The notes beneath the pieces are model-generated. The model ran no database searches. It was not told where the DNA came from and saw only the letters and a program-made list of their open reading frames with translations. A stretch of 30,495 bases of DNA from JADJWR01 sp964610575 (GTDB lineage: Bacteria; Pseudomonadota; Gammaproteobacteria; Burkholderiales; Burkholderiaceae_F): assembly GCA_964610575.1 (NCBI GenBank), contig CAZSYX010000036.1, positions 1 to 30,495 on the forward strand, in the 5' to 3' direction. Below, piece by piece: positions 23,616 through 30,495 of the stretch; the first letter of the stretch is position 1, and every line of letters begins with the position of its first letter. The translations under genes were made by a program, and so were the position numbers.

Positions 23616-25604
23616 GTGACCTACACCGTCGAGCAGCACATCGCCCTGAAGCGCGTTTCCGACATCGCGCCCTCCCCCGACGGCCGCTGGCTGGCGGTCG
23701 CGGTGCAGCGGCTCGATCGCGACGGCGCCAAGTACGTGTCGGACCTCTGGAAGGTGCCGACCGACGGTTCGCCGGCCACGCAGCTGACGCGCGGCGACAC
23801 GAAGGACACGTCACCGTGCTTCCGCCACGACGGCGCGCTGTGTTTCCTGTCCAATCGGCAACCCAACGAGGTCAAGACCGACGAGGATGCCGACAAGCGC
23901 ATGCAGGTCTGGTGCCTGCCCACCGCAGGCGGCGAGCCGCTGATGCTGACCGACGAGCCGCTCGGCGTCGAAGGCTTCCGCTGCGCCAAGGGTGCCGACC
24001 GCATGGTGCTGTTCGCGCCGGTGCTGACCGACGTGCCGTTCGAGAAGCAGCGCGAGACCGCCGCCGAGCGAAAGAAGAAGGGGCCGAGCGCGCGCCGCTA
24101 CGGCCGCCAGCCGGTGCGCCACTGGGACCACTGGCTGCACCAGAACGAGGACTTTGCCTTCACGCACGTGATCGCCTGCGACGCCGGCGGCCGCCACCGC
24201 GTCGACCTCACGCCCGGCGCGCGGCACGAATTCGCCATCGAGCCGTCGCTTGACGTTTCGCCCGACGGCCGCCTGGTGGCGGTGACGAGGCAGACGCCCG
24301 GCGCTGACCGCGAACTGGACACGACCATCCTGCTGATCGACGCCGACACCCGCGAGCAGCGGGTGATCGGCGAGGCGCCGTGCGTGAACTTCGACGCGCC
24401 GGTGTTCTCGCCCGACGGCCGTCGCATTGCCAGCACACGTTCGTTCCGCAGCCCGAAGGCGGTCGGGCGAACGCTGGCGGTGGTGATCGACGTGGCCACC
24501 GGCGGCATCCGTGAACTGGCCGCGCAGTGGGACCGCTGGCCCAGCGTTTCTGACTGGAGCACGAACGGCCGCAGGCTGATCGCCAATGCCGACGACGAAG
24601 GCTGCACGCCGGTGTTCACCATCGACGTCGACAGCGGCAAGGTCGAGCGGGTCAGCCACGTTGATGCGGGCGGTGCCCATTCGAACCTGACCTCGCTTGC
24701 CGATGGCCGCATCGCCGGCATCCGCTCGACGCTGCTCGAAGCGCCGGAGTGCTTCGTCACCGACGCCCGCGCCGGAAGCACGCCGAAGACGCTGGCCCGG
24801 CTGTCTGGCCAGGAGAAGGCCGACTTCGCCACCGTGGAGAACCTGCGCTTCAAGTCGACCGATGGCGCGATGATCCATTCCTTTCTCGTCAAGCCAAAGA
24901 ACGCGCGAGGCCGGGTGCCGCTGCTGCTGTGGATCCACGGCGGGCCGATCGGCATGGACCAGGACGGCTGGCACTGGCGCTGGAACCCGCTACTGGCGGT
25001 GGCGCAGGGCTACGCGGTGGCGCTGCCGAACCCGCGCGGCTCGACCGGCTTCGGCCAGGAGTTCATCCAGGGCGTCTGGGGCAACGTGTGGGGCGCGCAG
25101 TGCTACCAGGACCTGATGGCGGTCACCGACGCGCTGCTGAAGCGGCCCGACATCGACGGCGCGCGCACGATGGCGATGGGCGGCAGCTTCGGCGGCTACA
25201 TGACCAACTGGGTCGGCACCCAGACCGACCGCTTCAAGTGCCTGGTCACGCACGCCAGCATCGTCACCATGGCGCAGTTCACCGGCGTGACCGACCACCC
25301 GGCGTGGTGGTACCTGGAGATGGGCGGCGAGGACCCCTACGCCGACATGCCGAAGTTCGACCGCTACGCGCCGATCCGCCACATCAAGAACTGGAAGACG
25401 CCGACGCTGATCATCCACGGCGAACTCGACTACCGCTGCCCGATCAACGAGGGACTGAACCTGTTCGAGGCGCTGCAGTACCACGGCGTGCCGAGCGAAC
25501 TACTGGTCTTTCCCGACGAGAACCACTGGATCCTGAAGCCGCGCAACATCGTCGCCTGGTACGAGTCGGTGCTCGAGTTCATTGGACGCCATCTGAAGAA
25601 ATGA
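23616..25604 (+). CDS. S9 family peptidase (prolyl oligopeptidase / acylaminoacyl-peptidase type)
   Basis: 662-residue serine peptidase. The N-terminal part (about 1-400) is a beta-propeller with repeated motifs such as SPDGRWLAVAV, SPDGRLVAVTR and SPDGRRIAST. The C-terminal alpha/beta-hydrolase has nucleophile S524 in GGSFGGYMTNW, D605 in GELDYRC and H637 in DENHWI. The oxyanion region is LLLWIHGGP. No signal peptide is visible, so it is probably a cytoplasmic oligopeptidase. The GTG at 23616 follows a weak GGGGA; an upstream ATG at 23577 lies in the hairpin after purD. It is inserted between purD and hemF, and its stop overlaps the hemF start (ATGA). Confidence 0.92.
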   Translation: MTYTVEQHIALKRVSDIAPSPDGRWLAVAVQRLDRDGAKYVSDLWKVPTDGSPATQLTRGDTKDTSPCFRHDGALCFLSNRQPNEVKTDEDADKRMQVWCLPTAGGEPLMLTDEPLGVEGFRCAKGADRMVLFAPVLTDVPFEKQRETAAERKKKGPSARRYGRQPVRHWDHWLHQNEDFAFTHVIACDAGGRHRVDLTPGARHEFAIEPSLDVSPDGRLVAVTRQTPGADRELDTTILLIDADTREQRVIGEAPCVNFDAPVFSPDGRRIASTRSFRSPKAVGRTLAVVIDVATGGIRELAAQWDRWPSVSDWSTNGRRLIANADDEGCTPVFTIDVDSGKVERVSHVDAGGAHSNLTSLADGRIAGIRSTLLEAPECFVTDARAGSTPKTLARLSGQEKADFATVENLRFKSTDGAMIHSFLVKPKNARGRVPLLLWIHGGPIGMDQDGWHWRWNPLLAVAQGYAVALPNPRGSTGFGQEFIQGVWGNVWGAQCYQDLMAVTDALLKRPDIDGARTMAMGGSFGGYMTNWVGTQTDRFKCLVTHASIVTMAQFTGVTDHPAWWYLEMGGEDPYADMPKFDRYAPIRHIKNWKTPTLIIHGELDYRCPINEGLNLFEALQYHGVPSELLVFPDENHWILKPRNIVAWYESVLEFIGRHLKK

Positions 25605-26682
25605 CTCACTTCGTCGACACCCAGTCCGTCCGCGAGTACCTGCTCGGCCTGCAGCGGCGCATCGTCGAGCGCTTCGAAGCGCTTGACGGCAAGCCCTTCC
25701 GCGCCGACCTGTGGGAGAAGCCGCCCGGCAGCCCGCTCGGCGGCGGCGGTCTGACGCGGATCGTCGAGGACGGAGGCCTCCTCGAGCGCGGCGGCGTCGG
25801 CTTCTCGCACGTGCTCGGCGAGCGGCTACCGCCTTCTGCTACGGCGCAGCGACCGGAACTGGCCGGCCGCGCCTTCGAGGCAATGGGTGTGTCGCTGGTG
25901 TTCCATCCGCGCAATCCCTACGTGCCGACGGTGCACATGAACGTGCGCCTGTTCCGTGCGCACGCCGTCGGCCAGCCGGACGTGTACTGGTTCGGTGGCG
26001 GCATGGACCTGACACCTTACTACGGCTTCGAGGAGGACGCGCGCCACTTCCACGCCGTCTGCAGGACGGCGCNNNNNNNNNNNNNNNNNNNNNNNNNNNN
26101 NNNNNNNNNNNNNNNNNNNNNNNNNNNNNNNNNNNNNNNNNNNNNNNNNNNNNNNNNNNNNNNNNNNNNNNNTACTACGGCTTCGAGGAGGACGCGCGCC
26201 ACTTCCACGCCGTCTGCAGGACGGCGCTCGAACCTTTCGGGCCGGCGCTTTATCCGCGCCTCAAGCGCTGGTGCGACGAGTACTTCTTCCTCAAGCACCG
26301 CAACGAGCCGCGCGGCATCGGCGGCGTGTTCTTCGACGACTTCCACGAACTCGGCTTCGAGCGCAGCTTCGCCCTGCAGCGCGCGGTCGGCGACGCCTTC
26401 CTCGACGCCTACGTGCCGATCGTCGAGCGGCGCCGCAACCATGCCTACGGCGAAGGCGAGCGCTCGTTCCAGGCCTACCGCCGCGGCCGCTACGTCGAGT
26501 TCAACCTGGTATTCGACCGTGGCACGTTGTTCGGCCTGCAGTCTGGCGGCCGCACCGAGTCGATCCTGATGTCGATGCCGCCGAAGGTCGAGTGGAAGTA
26601 CGACTGGCATCCGCAGCCCGGCACGCCGGAGGCGAAGCTGTACGCGGACTTCCTTCGCCCGCGCGACTGGGCCGCGGAGTAG
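25601..26682 (+). CDS. hemF: Oxygen-dependent coproporphyrinogen III oxidase HemF, interrupted by an assembly gap
   Basis: Converts coproporphyrinogen III to protoporphyrinogen IX in haem synthesis, using oxygen. Family motifs are present on both sides of the gap: GGGGLTRIVEDGGLLERGGV, FSHVLGE, EAMGVSLVFHPRNPYVPTVH, WFGGGMDLTPYYGFEEDA; then WCDEYFFLKHRNEPRGIGG, RRGRYVEFNLVFDRGTLFGL and GGRTESILMSMPP. The 100 Ns at 26073-26172 are flanked by an exact 55-bp duplication (26018-26072 and 26173-26227). Removing 155 nt rejoins one continuous frame of 308 residues; E. coli HemF has 299, and alignment by eye across the join needs no gap. The gene is therefore intact in the organism. It starts at the ATGA overlap with the peptidase gene. 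Confidence 0.95.
26018..26072. repeat. Left copy of the 55-bp contig-end duplication
   Basis: These 55 bases are identical to 26173-26227 and end exactly at the run of Ns. Together they mark two contig ends that overlap but were scaffolded rather than merged. Not a biological repeat in all likelihood. Confidence 0.95.
26073..26172. other. Assembly gap of 100 Ns inside hemF
   Basis: Exactly 100 undetermined bases, the usual placeholder for a gap of unknown size. The flanking duplication indicates the true gap is minus 55 bp, that is, no sequence is missing. Confidence 0.98.
26173..26227. repeat. Right copy of the 55-bp contig-end duplication
   Basis: Identical in all 55 positions to 26018-26072 and begins directly after the Ns. 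Coding sequence of hemF (from YYGFEEDA to CRTA) is thereby written twice in the scaffold. Confidence 0.95.
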
Positions 26683-26684
26683 CG

Positions 26685-27329
26685 TTGACCATCGGCCTGC
26701 TCGGCGGCAGCTTCGACCCGATCCACATCGGGCACCTGCAGCTGGCGCGCGACGCGCTGGCGCAACTGGCACTGACCGAGGTCCGCTTCATCCCCGCCGG
26801 CCACCCGTGGCAGAAGGGACAGGTCACGGACGCCACGCACCGCGCGCAGATGGTGCTGGCGGCGATCCGCGAAGAGCCGAGCTTCGTGCTCGACATGCGC
26901 GAGATCGAGCGGCCGGGACCGACCTACACCATCGACACCCTGCGCGAACTGCGCGCGACGCTGGGCGACCACGTTGCGCTGGTGCTGATCATGGGCTCGG
27001 ACCAGTTCGAGCGGATCGACACCTGGCGCGACTGGATGCAGCTGCTCGAGTACGCCCACCTGGCGGTGGCGCGCCGCGCCGACGCCCTGCTGACGCCGAG
27101 CTACGCGCTGCAAGAATACTTCAACGCGCACTGGGCGAGGCCACACGCGGTGCACGAGGCCGGGCACGGGCGCATCGTCGAGATCGAGATGACGCCGGTG
27201 GATGCCTCGGCCACCGAGATCCGCGCCCTGCTTTTGCAGCCGCCCTCCCCGATGCGCGATACCCGTCTGGCCGAGATCATGCCGGCGCCGGTGCTCGACT
27301 ATATTCGTGCCCATCACCTATACCGCTAG
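26685..27329 (+). CDS. nadD: Nicotinate-nucleotide adenylyltransferase NadD
   Basis: 214-residue nucleotidyltransferase making deamido-NAD from nicotinate mononucleotide and ATP. The N-terminal GGSFDPIHIGHLQLA has the HxGH signature, FIPAGHPWQKG follows, and the C-terminal DASATEIRALL corresponds to the ISSTxIR motif. The best start is TTG at 26685: GGAG lies 5 nt upstream, the TTG is two bases after the hemF stop, and the catalytic N-terminus begins five residues in. No ATG is available before the GGSFDP motif. The gene order hemF-nadD-rsfS-rlmH is common in betaproteobacteria. Confidence 0.94.
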   Translation: MTIGLLGGSFDPIHIGHLQLARDALAQLALTEVRFIPAGHPWQKGQVTDATHRAQMVLAAIREEPSFVLDMREIERPGPTYTIDTLRELRATLGDHVALVLIMGSDQFERIDTWRDWMQLLEYAHLAVARRADALLTPSYALQEYFNAHWARPHAVHEAGHGRIVEIEMTPVDASATEIRALLLQPPSPMRDTRLAEIMPAPVLDYIRAHHLYR

Positions 27330-27404
27330 CAACTGCCGCCGGGCCGCCCCAAGGCAGTTGCGTGCCCCCTTGGGGGGGCGGGCGCGAAGCGATGGGCGGC
27401 GATT
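27329..27404. repeat. Intergenic hairpin element between nadD and rsfS
   Basis: A perfect 9-bp inverted repeat, GCAACTGCC (27329-27337) and GGCAGTTGC (27353-27361), is followed by a second G/C hairpin (CCCCC-TT-GGGGG, 27365-27376) and a GC-rich tail. The mix of GGGCCGCCCC, CCCCCTTGGGGG and GCGCGAAGCG resembles intergenic repeats that I recall being dispersed in Burkholderiales genomes. With one copy here that origin is not proven. It may also act as a terminator after nadD. Confidence 0.5.
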
Positions 27405-27415
27405 AAAAGGAACGG

Positions 27416-27787
27416 ATGGACATCCGCAGACTGCAGCGCCTCGTCGTCGACGCCCTCGAGGACGTCAAGGCCCAGGACATCAAGGTCTTCAACACGACGA
27501 AGCTGACCGAGCTCTTCGATCGCGTCATCGTCGCCAGCGGCACCTCCAACCGGCAGACGCGCGCGCTTGCCTCGAGCGTGGTCGAGAAGGTCAAGGCCGC
27601 CGGCGGCGAGGTGCTCAGTGTCGAGGGAACCGAGGTCGGCGAGTGGGTGCTAGTCGATCTCGGCGACATCGTGGTGCACATCATGCAGCCGGCGGTCCGC
27701 GACTACTACGCGCTCGAGGAAATCTGGGGCGGCAAGCCGGTGCGCATGAAGCTCGCCCCGCCGGCGCGCGGGCGCGTCGCCGCGTGA
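27416..27787 (+). CDS. rsfS: Ribosomal silencing factor RsfS
   Basis: 123-residue protein of the RsfS/Iojap family, which binds ribosomal protein uL14 and blocks joining of the 30S and 50S subunits under nutrient limitation. Recognised by ALEDVKAQDIKVFNTTKLTE, the ASGTSNRQTRALASSV motif and EWVLVDLGDIVVHIM followed by YYALEEIWGG. AAAAGGAA lies a few bases before the ATG. A short basic/Ala tail follows the domain. rlmH follows after 46 nt. Confidence 0.96.
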   Translation: MDIRRLQRLVVDALEDVKAQDIKVFNTTKLTELFDRVIVASGTSNRQTRALASSVVEKVKAAGGEVLSVEGTEVGEWVLVDLGDIVVHIMQPAVRDYYALEEIWGGKPVRMKLAPPARGRVAA

Positions 27788-27833
27788 GCACCGCCGGGCA
27801 GGTGCAGGCACGCCAGCCCCGGACGCCAAGCCG

Positions 27834-28301
27834 ATGAAGATCTCGATCATCGCCATCGGCCAGCGGCAGCCGCGTTGGGCCGATGACGCGATAGGGGACT
27901 TCCTCAAGCGCTTTCCGGCTGATTTCTCGGTCAACCTGCGCGAGCTGAAGCCCGAGCCGCGGGACGGCCGCCCGCCCGAGCGGATCCGCGCCGCCGAAGG
28001 TGAAAGGCTGCGCGCGGCGCTGCCCGCGGGCAGCGTGACGGTGGCGCTCGACGAGCGCGGCCGCGACCTCACCAGCGCCGCTTTTGCCGAGCAGCTCGGC
28101 CGCTGGCGCGACCGCGGCGACTCGCCCTCTTTCGTGATCGGCGGGCCGGACGGCCTGACCGACGAGTTGCGCCGCGGTACACAGTTGCTGCTGCGGCTGT
28201 CGAGCATGACGCTGCCGCATGCGCTCGCCCGCTTGCTGCTGGTCGAGCAGCTTTACCGCGCCTGGTCGATCCTCGCCCGCCACCCCTACCACCGCGCCTG
28301 A
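27834..28301 (+). CDS. rlmH: 23S rRNA pseudouridine-1915 N3-methyltransferase RlmH
   Basis: 155-residue SPOUT-class methyltransferase acting on helix 69 of 23S rRNA in assembled ribosomes with S-adenosylmethionine. Motifs are MKISIIAIGQ at the N-terminus, ALDERGRDLTSAAFAEQL, FVIGGPDGL (the cofactor-binding knot) and the C-terminal LPHALARLLLVEQLYRAWSI ending HPYHRA. Length matches the family. It sits between rsfS and maf, the conserved order, with maf starting 13 nt after its stop. Confidence 0.97.
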   Translation: MKISIIAIGQRQPRWADDAIGDFLKRFPADFSVNLRELKPEPRDGRPPERIRAAEGERLRAALPAGSVTVALDERGRDLTSAAFAEQLGRWRDRGDSPSFVIGGPDGLTDELRRGTQLLLRLSSMTLPHALARLLLVEQLYRAWSILARHPYHRA

Positions 28302-28314
28302 ACGGAGAACAGCC

Positions 28315-28938
28315 ATGACCGACCTGTATCTCGCTTCGCGCAGCCCCCGCCGGCGCGACCTGCTGCGGCAGATCGGCGTCCGCTTCGAGCCACTGGTGCT
28401 GCGGCTTGCGCAGCCGCGCGGCCCCGACATCGACGAGGCGCCGCACGAAGGCGAGACCGCCGGCGCGTTTGCCGCCCGCGTCGCCACCGCCAAGGCGCGC
28501 TTCGGCCTCGAGGTACTCGGCATGCGGCAACTGGCCGTGCGGCCTGTGCTGTCGGCCGACACGGTGGTGACGGTCGGCGGCGAGATCCTCGGCAAACCGG
28601 CCGACCGTACCGAAGCTGCCGCCTTTCTGCGTAGGCTCGCCGGCCGGGCGCACGAGGTGCGCACCTACGTCGCGCTCGCCTGCGGTCCGGCCGCGCGGCT
28701 GGAACTGTTCACCGCCGAATCGGTGTCGACGGTGCGCTTCGCCCCGCTCTCCGAACGACAGATCGAGCGCTACTGCGCCGGCGGCGAGCCGTACGACAAG
28801 GCTGGCGGCTACGCCATCCAGGGCATGGCCGCTTGCTTCATCGAGCACCTCGAAGGCAGCTACTCCGGCGTGATGGGCCTGCCCCTGTTCGAAACCGCGC
28901 AACTGCTGCGCCTGGCGGGCATCGCCGACCTTCCTTGA
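28315..28938 (+). CDS. maf: Maf-family nucleotide pyrophosphatase
   Basis: 207-residue Maf/YhdE-type pyrophosphatase that hydrolyses dTTP, UTP and modified nucleotides to monophosphates. Signatures are LYLASRSPRRRDLLRQIGV at the N-terminus, SADTVVTVGGEILGKPADR, and GGEPYDKAGGYAIQGMA followed by GSYSGVMGLPLFET. The pattern fits the dTTP/UTP (YhdE) subfamily. The start at 28315 has ACGGAG just upstream. An upstream in-frame codon at 28219 would overlap rlmH and is dropped. rng follows, separated by two inverted repeats. Confidence 0.95.
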   Translation: MTDLYLASRSPRRRDLLRQIGVRFEPLVLRLAQPRGPDIDEAPHEGETAGAFAARVATAKARFGLEVLGMRQLAVRPVLSADTVVTVGGEILGKPADRTEAAAFLRRLAGRAHEVRTYVALACGPAARLELFTAESVSTVRFAPLSERQIERYCAGGEPYDKAGGYAIQGMAACFIEHLEGSYSGVMGLPLFETAQLLRLAGIADLP

Positions 28939-28944
28939 TCCCTT

Positions 28945-28979
28945 CGCGCGCCGCGCCGAGCCGCCTCAAGCGGCGCGCG
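28945..28979. repeat. 10-bp inverted repeat after maf
   Basis: CGCGCGCCGC (28945-28954) and GCGGCGCGCG (28970-28979) are perfect inverted repeats, with a smaller nested alternative GCCGC-CTCAA-GCGGC inside. It begins 6 nt after the maf stop. It may act as a transcription terminator or stabilise the maf mRNA end; no T-tract follows. Confidence 0.45.
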
Positions 28980-28991
28980 CCGACTTCTGTC

Positions 28992-29040
28992 CGGCGGAAG
29001 TGCACGTGCATCGGCGCAGCCGATGCGTACACTTCCGCCG
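28992..29040 (+). promoter_or_regulatory. Long hairpin immediately before the rng start
   Basis: CGGCGGAAGTG (28992-29002) pairs with CACTTCCGCCG (29030-29040). Inside, GCATCGGC (29008-29015) pairs with GCCGATGC (29019-29026) around a 3-nt GCA loop. The middle joins with one mismatch and a two-base bulge, giving a nearly continuous stem of over 20 bp. It ends 7 nt before the rng ATG, so the weak AAGG site lies at its foot. Candidate translational or cleavage control element in the rng leader. Confidence 0.6.
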
Positions 29041-29047
29041 AAGGTTT

Positions 29048-30495
29048 ATGGACGACATCCTCATCAACATCACCCCGCAGGAAACGCGGGTGGCGGTCAT
29101 GCTGGCCGGTGTCGTGCAGGAACTGCACGTCGAGCGCACGGCCTCGCGCGGCATCGTCAGCAACATCTACCTCGGCAAAGTGGCGCGCGTGCTGCCGGGA
29201 ATGCAGTCGGCCTTCGTCGACATCGGGCTGGAGCGCGCCGCCTTCCTGCACGTGGCCGACATCCTCGAGCACCGCCAGCAGGAGCGGCCGCCGCCGATCG
29301 AGCGGCTGATCCGCGAGGGCGACGCGATCCTGGTGCAGGTGGTCAAGGACCCGATCGGCACCAAGGGCGCGCGGCTGTCGACGCAGGTGAGCCTGGCCGG
29401 CCGCATGCTGGTGTACCTGCCGCAGGAGCCGCACATCGGCGTGTCGCAGCGGATCGAGGGCGAGACCGAGCGCGCCCAGTTGCGCGACACGCTGACCCGG
29501 CTGGTACCGGCCGACGAGACGGGCGGCTACATCGTGCGCACCAGCGCCGAAGACGCCGGCGAGGAGGAACTGGCCGCCGACATCGCCTACCTGCGGCTGC
29601 GCTGGTCGCGGATCCGCGAAGCGGCGAGCAGGCAGCCGGCGCCGACGCTGCTGTACGAGGACCTGTCGCTGGCACAGCGGGTGCTGCGCGACGTGGCCAC
29701 CGACGAGACCACCTCGATCCAGGTCGACTCGCGCGAGAACTTCCTGGCGCTGCAGGCCTTCGGCCGCCAGTACGTGCCCAAGGTCGCCGACAAGCTGGAG
29801 CACTACTCGGGCGAACGGCCGCTGTTCGATGTCTACCAGGTCGACGACGAGATCGAGCGCGCGCTCGGCCGCCGGGTGGAGCTGAAGAGCGGCGGATATC
29901 TGATCATCGACCAGACCGAGGCGATGACCACCATCGACGTGAACACCGGCGCCTACGTCGGCACGCGCAACTTCGACGACACGGTGTTCAAGACCAACCT
30001 CGAGGCGGCGCAGGCGATCGCCCGCCAGCTGCGGCTGCGCAACCTCGGCGGCATCATCGTGGTCGACTTCATCGACATGGCCAACGTCGAGCACCGCGAC
30101 GCGGTGCTGGCCGAGTTCCGCAAGGCGCTTTCGCGCGACCGCACGCGGATCACGGTGAACGGTTTCACCCAGCTCGGCCTGGTGGAGATGACGCGCAAGC
30201 GCACGCGCGAATCGCTGGCGCACATCCTGTGCGAGCCCTGCCCGACGTGCCAGGGCCGCGGCGAGATCAAGACCGCGCGCACCATCTGCTACGCGATCCT
30301 GCGCGAAATCCTGCGCGAGGCGCGCCAGTTCGCCGAGACCAGGGAGTTCCGCATCCTCGCCTCGCAGACGGTGGTCGATCTCTTCCTCGAGGAGGAGTCG
30401 CAGGCGATGGCGATGCTCTCCGACTTCATCGGCAAGCCGATCTCGATGCAGGTCGAGAGCGTCTACAGCCAGGAGCAGTACGACATCGTGCTGGT
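29048..30495 (+). CDS. rng: Ribonuclease G, 3' end beyond the window
   Basis: First 482 residues of an RNase E/G-family endoribonuclease; family length is about 490, so very little is missing. RNase G matures the 5' end of 16S rRNA and degrades some mRNAs. The S1 domain covers about 35-125 (SNIYLGKVARVLPGMQSAFV, DIGLERAAFLHV). The DNase-I-like catalytic part has the metal-binding aspartates in TTIDVNTGAYVG and IIVVDFIDM. The zinc-link cysteines are in CEPCPTCQGRG (C395, C398, C401). The N-terminus MDDILINITPQETRVAV is typical of Rng and excludes the longer RNase E. The frame is open to the window end. Confidence 0.96.
   Translation, partial: MDDILINITPQETRVAVMLAGVVQELHVERTASRGIVSNIYLGKVARVLPGMQSAFVDIGLERAAFLHVADILEHRQQERPPPIERLIREGDAILVQVVKDPIGTKGARLSTQVSLAGRMLVYLPQEPHIGVSQRIEGETERAQLRDTLTRLVPADETGGYIVRTSAEDAGEEELAADIAYLRLRWSRIREAASRQPAPTLLYEDLSLAQRVLRDVATDETTSIQVDSRENFLALQAFGRQYVPKVADKLEHYSGERPLFDVYQVDDEIERALGRRVELKSGGYLIIDQTEAMTTIDVNTGAYVGTRNFDDTVFKTNLEAAQAIARQLRLRNLGGIIVVDFIDMANVEHRDAVLAEFRKALSRDRTRITVNGFTQLGLVEMTRKRTRESLAHILCEPCPTCQGRGEIKTARTICYAILREILREARQFAETREFRILASQTVVDLFLEEESQAMAMLSDFIGKPISMQVESVYSQEQYDIVL

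Noticed and set aside
26073..26172. hemF as a pseudogene or two partial genes
   Set aside because: Frame shift between the halves is fully explained by the 100 Ns plus the 55-bp duplicated contig end.
1..30495. CRISPR arrays, tRNA or rRNA genes, intact insertion sequences, phage genes
   Set aside because: I looked for spaced direct repeats, cloverleaf-like segments, transposase motifs and terminal repeats and saw none beyond the short repeats listed.

Overview
The window is GC-rich, densely packed DNA from a denitrifying or nitrate-respiring proteobacterium, most likely a betaproteobacterium (Burkholderiales or Rhodocyclales grade). The basis is the gene order: narXL beside narK and narGHJI with a parvulin gene behind narI, a NarK1-NarK2 fusion, and a housekeeping run yebC-purD-(peptidase)-hemF-nadD-rsfS-rlmH-maf-rng. 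The genus cannot be fixed from the sequence alone.

Left part (1-15167), nitrate respiration. A gene cut by the left edge and the narX-narL two-component pair lie on the minus strand. Divergent from them is narK-narG-narH-narJ-narI-parvulin on the plus strand, with overlapping or nearly touching genes (stop-start overlaps, ATGA junctions). The narX/narK intergenic region has a near-perfect FNR/DNR box and a tandem 17-bp repeat. Behind the operon are a truncated beta-carbonic anhydrase remnant and a fused NarK1-NarK2 transporter. The window therefore encodes three NarK modules in two proteins; the stand-alone one has an extra membrane insertion.

Middle part (15168-18843), an accessory block that looks linked to anaerobic nitrogen-oxide metabolism: a DNR-like Crp/Fnr regulator without FNR-type N-terminal cysteines, a convergent DUF2249 mini-protein, a short CxGC protein translationally coupled to a nitronate-monooxygenase-like flavoprotein, and a hemerythrin-domain protein behind a perfect FNR/DNR box. 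This is the best candidate for a little-described system: probable nitric-oxide or nitrosative-stress handling under the local regulator. That role is inferred from context.

Right part (18844-30495), mostly housekeeping. On the minus strand are a DUF6152-like exported protein with a DUF6644-like membrane partner and a DUF853/YjgR-type HerA-like ATPase. On the plus strand are yebC, purD, an S9 prolyl-oligopeptidase-family peptidase, hemF, nadD, rsfS, rlmH, maf and the first two thirds of rng. hemF is interrupted by 100 Ns flanked by an exact 55-bp duplication. Reading frame and family length both show this is an assembly join rather than a broken gene. A long hairpin sits directly before the rng start codon.
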